Assembly (NCBI GenBank): GCA_964647695.1
Contig: CAZYIS010000017.1
Span: forward strand, 1 to 6,738
DNA length: 6,738 nt
From: VGKP01 sp964647695
GTDB taxonomy: Archaea; Nanobdellota; Nanobdellia; Pacearchaeales; GW2011-AR1
Reading direction: 5' to 3'
The notes beneath the pieces are model-generated. The model ran no database searches, was not told the origin of the DNA, and was given only the letters and a program-made list of their open reading frames with translations. Position numbers and translations under genes: made by a program. Below, in pieces: positions 4,754-6,738 of this stretch. Position 1 is the first letter of the stretch, and every line of letters starts with the position of its first letter.

Positions 4754-5179
4754 ATGGAAAAGATAGTAGTTAAGAAGTTTTCTGATAGAATAGGAAGCAA
4801 TTTGATTATCGGTTTAATCACTTTGGTAGTTTTAGTAGCCATGGATTTGTTTACATTTTTGATGTTTTCTTTGGATTTACTAGAAGTAATGACCATTGTT
4901 TTAGTTTCAGTTATTATGTATCTAGTGTTGTTATTCGTTCTAGCATCTACCAGTAAGAAGATTTCCAGCATTACTCAGATTACTAAGGATACTAAGGCGC
5001 CTTTGGATATTCCAAAGTATGAATACGTTGGTTCAACTCAGGCTAGAACCTACCACAGTAGAAATTGCAGACTTGCAAAATTGATAAAAAAGAAATATAA
5101 ATTGATGGATAATAATCCTGCTTTCTTCGTAAGTAAGAAATTCAAGCCCTGCAAGATTTGTTTGAAAAAGAAAAATTAA
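4754..5179 (+). CDS. Membrane protein with C-terminal Ada-like metal-binding domain
   Basis: The 141-residue product has a short charged N-terminus and two membrane helices at about 17-39 and 43-64. A linker leads to a compact tail at about 91-141. The tail reads YVGSTQARTYHSRNCRLAKL, later KKFKPCKICLKKK, with H101, C105, C133 and C136. The pattern Y-V-G-S...Y-H-x-x-x-C...K-P-C-x-x-C resembles the small zinc-binding domain of the Ada/metal-binding type that is often appended to nuclease and membrane proteins. The tail is also very Lys-rich. Zinc binding by the His and three Cys is an inference. No methyltransferase or nuclease domain is attached, so a role in DNA repair is not implied. Which side of the membrane the tail faces is unclear; the Lys-rich tail favours the cytoplasm. 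Start fixed by the promoter spacing. Confidence 0.75.
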   Translation: MEKIVVKKFSDRIGSNLIIGLITLVVLVAMDLFTFLMFSLDLLEVMTIVLVSVIMYLVLLFVLASTSKKISSITQITKDTKAPLDIPKYEYVGSTQARTYHSRNCRLAKLIKKKYKLMDNNPAFFVSKKFKPCKICLKKKN

Positions 5180-5201
5180 AAAGAATTATTCTTTCATAAG
5201 C

Positions 5202-5209
5202 TTTATATA
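5202..5209 (+). promoter_or_regulatory. TATA box, gene at 5231
   Basis: TTTATATA is exactly 21 bp before ATG 5231, the fourth case of this spacing. It predicts a leaderless mRNA. Confidence 0.65.
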
Positions 5210-5230
5210 TCATATTCTAAATTATTAATT

Positions 5231-5704
5231 ATGCAATTTAAAAAAGGGAATGCTAAAGTCTGGATATCCATATTAGTTGTTTTGGTTTTATTGGTTGTTG
5301 GTTTTATTGCTTTTAATTTTCATGCTGATGATTCTGGTTCAGTTAGGGATGGTACGACAAGTAATCTAAGTGCTAAAATAAAATTGTCCGATTCAAAGTT
5401 TGCACAATCAAGTTATTTAATTTCAGATCCAACTTTATCGGCTGATGCTCAGAATGCTATTTCAGGATTCAGTTTGGATAGAAATGTATTGGCTGATGGT
5501 CGAGTTAATATTACCTTAGTTGCTCTTAGTCCGGAATATCAAAGTCAAAATTATGTGCTTGAATCTGGCCAAAGTCTTTACTTTATCGAGTCCTATGCTG
5601 GTGATGATAACCCTCCAAAGGGTGAAGGTCCTTCATTGATGGATGACCATGCTATTATTGTGGATAAGGATGGTTATGCACTAACTACTTTGCCTTCTAG
5701 ATAG
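5231..5704 (+). CDS. Membrane-anchored extracytoplasmic protein, unknown function
   Basis: The 157-residue product starts with a basic stretch (MQFKKGNAKV) followed by one hydrophobic segment at about 11-29 (WISILVVLVLLVVGFIAFN). It is either an uncleaved anchor or a signal peptide. The remaining 125 residues are polar, contain no Cys, and alternate like a beta-rich fold. Features of note are two N-X-S/T sequons (N45, N93), the strand-like NITLVALSPEYQSQNYVLES and an acidic Gly/Pro loop (YAGDDNPPKGEGPSLMDDH, 122-140) followed by AIIVDKDGY. A D-K-D-G turn and an acidic loop could bind a cation, but no family is recognised. The start is supported by the TATA box 21 bp upstream. It appears to be a single gene, because the next one has a separate promoter-like element. 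Confidence 0.7.
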   Translation: MQFKKGNAKVWISILVVLVLLVVGFIAFNFHADDSGSVRDGTTSNLSAKIKLSDSKFAQSSYLISDPTLSADAQNAISGFSLDRNVLADGRVNITLVALSPEYQSQNYVLESGQSLYFIESYAGDDNPPKGEGPSLMDDHAIIVDKDGYALTTLPSR

Positions 5705-5705
5705 A

Positions 5706-5714
5706 TTTTTAAAC
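5706..5714 (+). promoter_or_regulatory. Possible TATA box for the terminal operon
   Basis: TTTTTAAAC begins one base after the preceding stop codon. With 21-bp spacing it predicts a transcript start near 5735-5736, giving the 5779 gene a leader of about 43 nt. Most genes here have no leader at all. Confidence 0.45.
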
Positions 5715-5733
5715 ATCACAATATTTGATTTTT

Positions 5734-5771
5734 TGAGGATGGTGATTCGACCTCAGCGATTTCTGGGATAA
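5734..5771 (+). promoter_or_regulatory. Leader with hairpin and possible ten-codon upstream frame
   Basis: TGAGG (5734-5738) can pair with CCTCA (5751-5755) right at the predicted 5' end. ATG 5739 opens a ten-codon frame (MVIRPQRFLG, stop 5769-5771) that ends 7 nt before ATG 5779. This could be a leader peptide feeding ribosomes to the main gene, which has no good Shine-Dalgarno site of its own. It could also be chance; no test of coding is possible at this length. Confidence 0.25.
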
Positions 5772-5778
5772 AAACAAT

Positions 5779-6285
5779 ATGAATACATTCATAGACCTAA
5801 GACAAAGAGTTGAGACAGCAAGGGCTACAGAGTCCAATGAAACTGGTTTGTATCCTAATTGGGATATAGATACTTCTGGTAGAAAGTATCCAAAGTATAA
5901 TACTCAATATGTCAAAGATTTTGGACAATATGGTCTTCTGCATATTAGTGCGTTTCCTTTTCTTCCTAAGGGAGAAAGACGTGTTGATCTTTTCTCTTTA
6001 TCTTTACAAGAAGATGATGGTTATTATTTTAGCAGGCAAGCATCGATGATGCGAAATGGAATAACAAAAATAAATCATACCGATGGACTTAGGGCAGGAT
6101 ATAAAAGAAAGATGACTCCTAAGGAAATAGAAGATTTTGCAAATGTTTTCAAAGAAGAATTAAAAGGTTTGGCCGGAAGAGGATTAGTTAGAATATACAA
6201 TGAACATTTAAGAGGTCATGCATTATATTCGGAACAATTTTTACTTTCTGAACTTGAAAAGATGAAAACGGAGGCTTTAAAATAA
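5779..6285 (+). CDS. Soluble hypothetical protein, first gene of terminal operon
   Basis: The 168-residue product has no membrane segment, signal or Cys. I do not recognise it. The middle is rich in Tyr, Phe and Gly (GRKYPKYNTQYVKDFGQYG, 34-52), with strand-like pieces YGLLHISAFPFLP (51-63) and RRVDLFSLSLQED (67-79). The end is helical and charged (KMTPKEIEDFANVFKEELKG, 111-130; then LLSELEKMKTEALK). The layout suggests an alpha/beta domain with a C-terminal helix pair. Start: ATG 5779 is the first Met after an in-frame stop at 5743-5745. The gene after it starts 2 nt past this stop, so the two are cotranscribed. Since that neighbour resembles a receiver domain, this protein may be its partner or output, which is inference. 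Confidence 0.7.
   Translation: MNTFIDLRQRVETARATESNETGLYPNWDIDTSGRKYPKYNTQYVKDFGQYGLLHISAFPFLPKGERRVDLFSLSLQEDDGYYFSRQASMMRNGITKINHTDGLRAGYKRKMTPKEIEDFANVFKEELKGLAGRGLVRIYNEHLRGHALYSEQFLLSELEKMKTEALK
6270..6274 (+). promoter_or_regulatory. Shine-Dalgarno site at long spacing
   Basis: GGAGG inside the end of the upstream gene is 12 nt before ATG 6287, longer than usual but the only candidate. It supports internal initiation in a polycistronic mRNA. Confidence 0.45.
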
Positions 6286-6286
6286 A

Positions 6287-6703
6287 ATGGAAATAAAAAT
6301 ACCTTGGATTGGCGATACAATTTATTATAAACTTCAGGCAATGGAAATTCAGGATGAATTTGGAATAACTGTGGAAGAACATCGTTCTGCAGATGATGGT
6401 TTGACTGCTTTACTTAAGCAAAAATATCCTTTAATTATTGTAAATGATAAGTTAACTAGAGATGGTCTAATTTTGCCAGAGGGTTTATCTGGTGAAGATT
6501 TCTGTGGAATTGCTTGTTATGTAATTGGAGAAGTTAGGAAAAATTCAATAAATCAAGATACTCCTATAGTGGTTCCAAGGTTTAATTCTTCTTTGACTCC
6601 TGAACCTAGATATATGGCTGCTGGAGCAACTAAATGCGTTACTCTTCATTCGGATCAACCTCGAGACTTCTTTAATGATCAAGTTAGAGAATATTTAAGG
6701 TAA
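6287..6703 (+). CDS. Degenerate CheY-like receiver domain protein
   Basis: The 138-residue product has the length and strand/helix rhythm of a stand-alone response-regulator receiver. Helix 1 is about 12-25. EEHRSADDGLTALLKQKYP (30-48) mimics the A-x-x-G-x-x-A-L segment before strand 3, PLIIVNDKL (48-56) corresponds to the phosphoacceptor strand, and TPIVV (92-96) to strand 4. AAGATKCVTL (111-120) matches the A-G-A-x-x-x-L turn, and DFFNDQVREYL (127-137) is helix 5. Departures matter: a single Asp (D10) replaces the usual acidic pair after strand 1, and N53 occupies the expected phosphoacceptor position with D54 next to it. The strand-4 Thr/Ser is not evident, and an insertion (60-90) follows strand 3. 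It is probably a non-canonical or unphosphorylated receiver-like protein. No histidine kinase is visible nearby. Confidence 0.55.
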   Translation: MEIKIPWIGDTIYYKLQAMEIQDEFGITVEEHRSADDGLTALLKQKYPLIIVNDKLTRDGLILPEGLSGEDFCGIACYVIGEVRKNSINQDTPIVVPRFNSSLTPEPRYMAAGATKCVTLHSDQPRDFFNDQVREYLR

Positions 6704-6704
6704 A

Positions 6705-6738
6705 ATGATCGTTCAAGATACAGAGTTGGCTCAGAAAT
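6705..6738 (+). CDS. Start of a third operon gene, cut by the window edge
   Basis: ATG 6705 lies one base after the preceding TAA, and the frame stays open to the window end (MIVQDTELAQK). The spacing is that of an operon gene. An AAGGT just upstream (6698-6701 region) is too close to be a good Shine-Dalgarno site, so coupling to the previous stop is likely. Too little remains to say what it encodes. Confidence 0.5.
   Translation, partial: MIVQDTELAQK

Overview
The window looks like a compact, A+T-rich archaeal genome fragment, most likely from a DPANN-type lineage (Woesearchaeota/Pacearchaeota-like). The lineage is an inference. It rests on an archaeal-type Kae1 gene, archaeal TATA boxes just ahead of most genes, many genes that look leaderless, a secreted protein with a small Cys/Trp-rich thrombospondin-like module, and short membrane proteins of unknown function. 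No IS element, tRNA, rRNA or CRISPR array was seen.

Layout. A truncated minus-strand gene of unknown function (1-305) diverges from a plus-strand pair: a signal-anchored, heavily sequon-rich secreted protein (398-1483) overlapping by 4 nt a DUF192 protein (1480-1821). The TATA box of a tiny basic 40-residue protein (1875-1997, strong Shine-Dalgarno site) lies on the stop codon of the DUF192 gene. A hairpin plus T-run terminator follows. Next comes Kae1, the KEOPS subunit for tRNA t6A synthesis (2146-3114), then two overlapping small membrane-protein genes (3154-3414, 3411-3953). The 262-base gap at 3954-4215 holds what I read as an independent small-RNA gene of about 90 nt. After it come a TspO/MBR-family membrane protein (4216-4695), a two-helix membrane protein with an Ada-like Cys/His metal-binding tail (4754-5179), and a membrane-anchored extracytoplasmic protein (5231-5704). 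A tight operon ends the window: an unknown soluble protein (5779-6285), a degenerate CheY-like receiver protein (6287-6703) and the first codons of a third gene (6705 onward).

How it works together. Apart from Kae1 (tRNA modification), the recognisable theme is the cell envelope: secreted, anchored and multi-pass membrane proteins dominate. Expression is organised as many one- or two-gene units. Four promoters place an 8-bp TATA box exactly 21 bp before the ATG, which indicates leaderless mRNAs. By contrast the tiny basic protein, the second gene of the membrane pair and the receiver gene carry visible Shine-Dalgarno sites.

The best candidate for something undescribed is the compact RNA at about 4084-4177. 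A TATA box sits at the right distance, a first hairpin shows GGAGG in its loop, a pyrimidine stretch could pair with that loop, and a GC-rich hairpin with a T-run ends it. The second is the 5779-6738 operon, in which an orphan receiver-like protein is coupled to an unrecognised partner.
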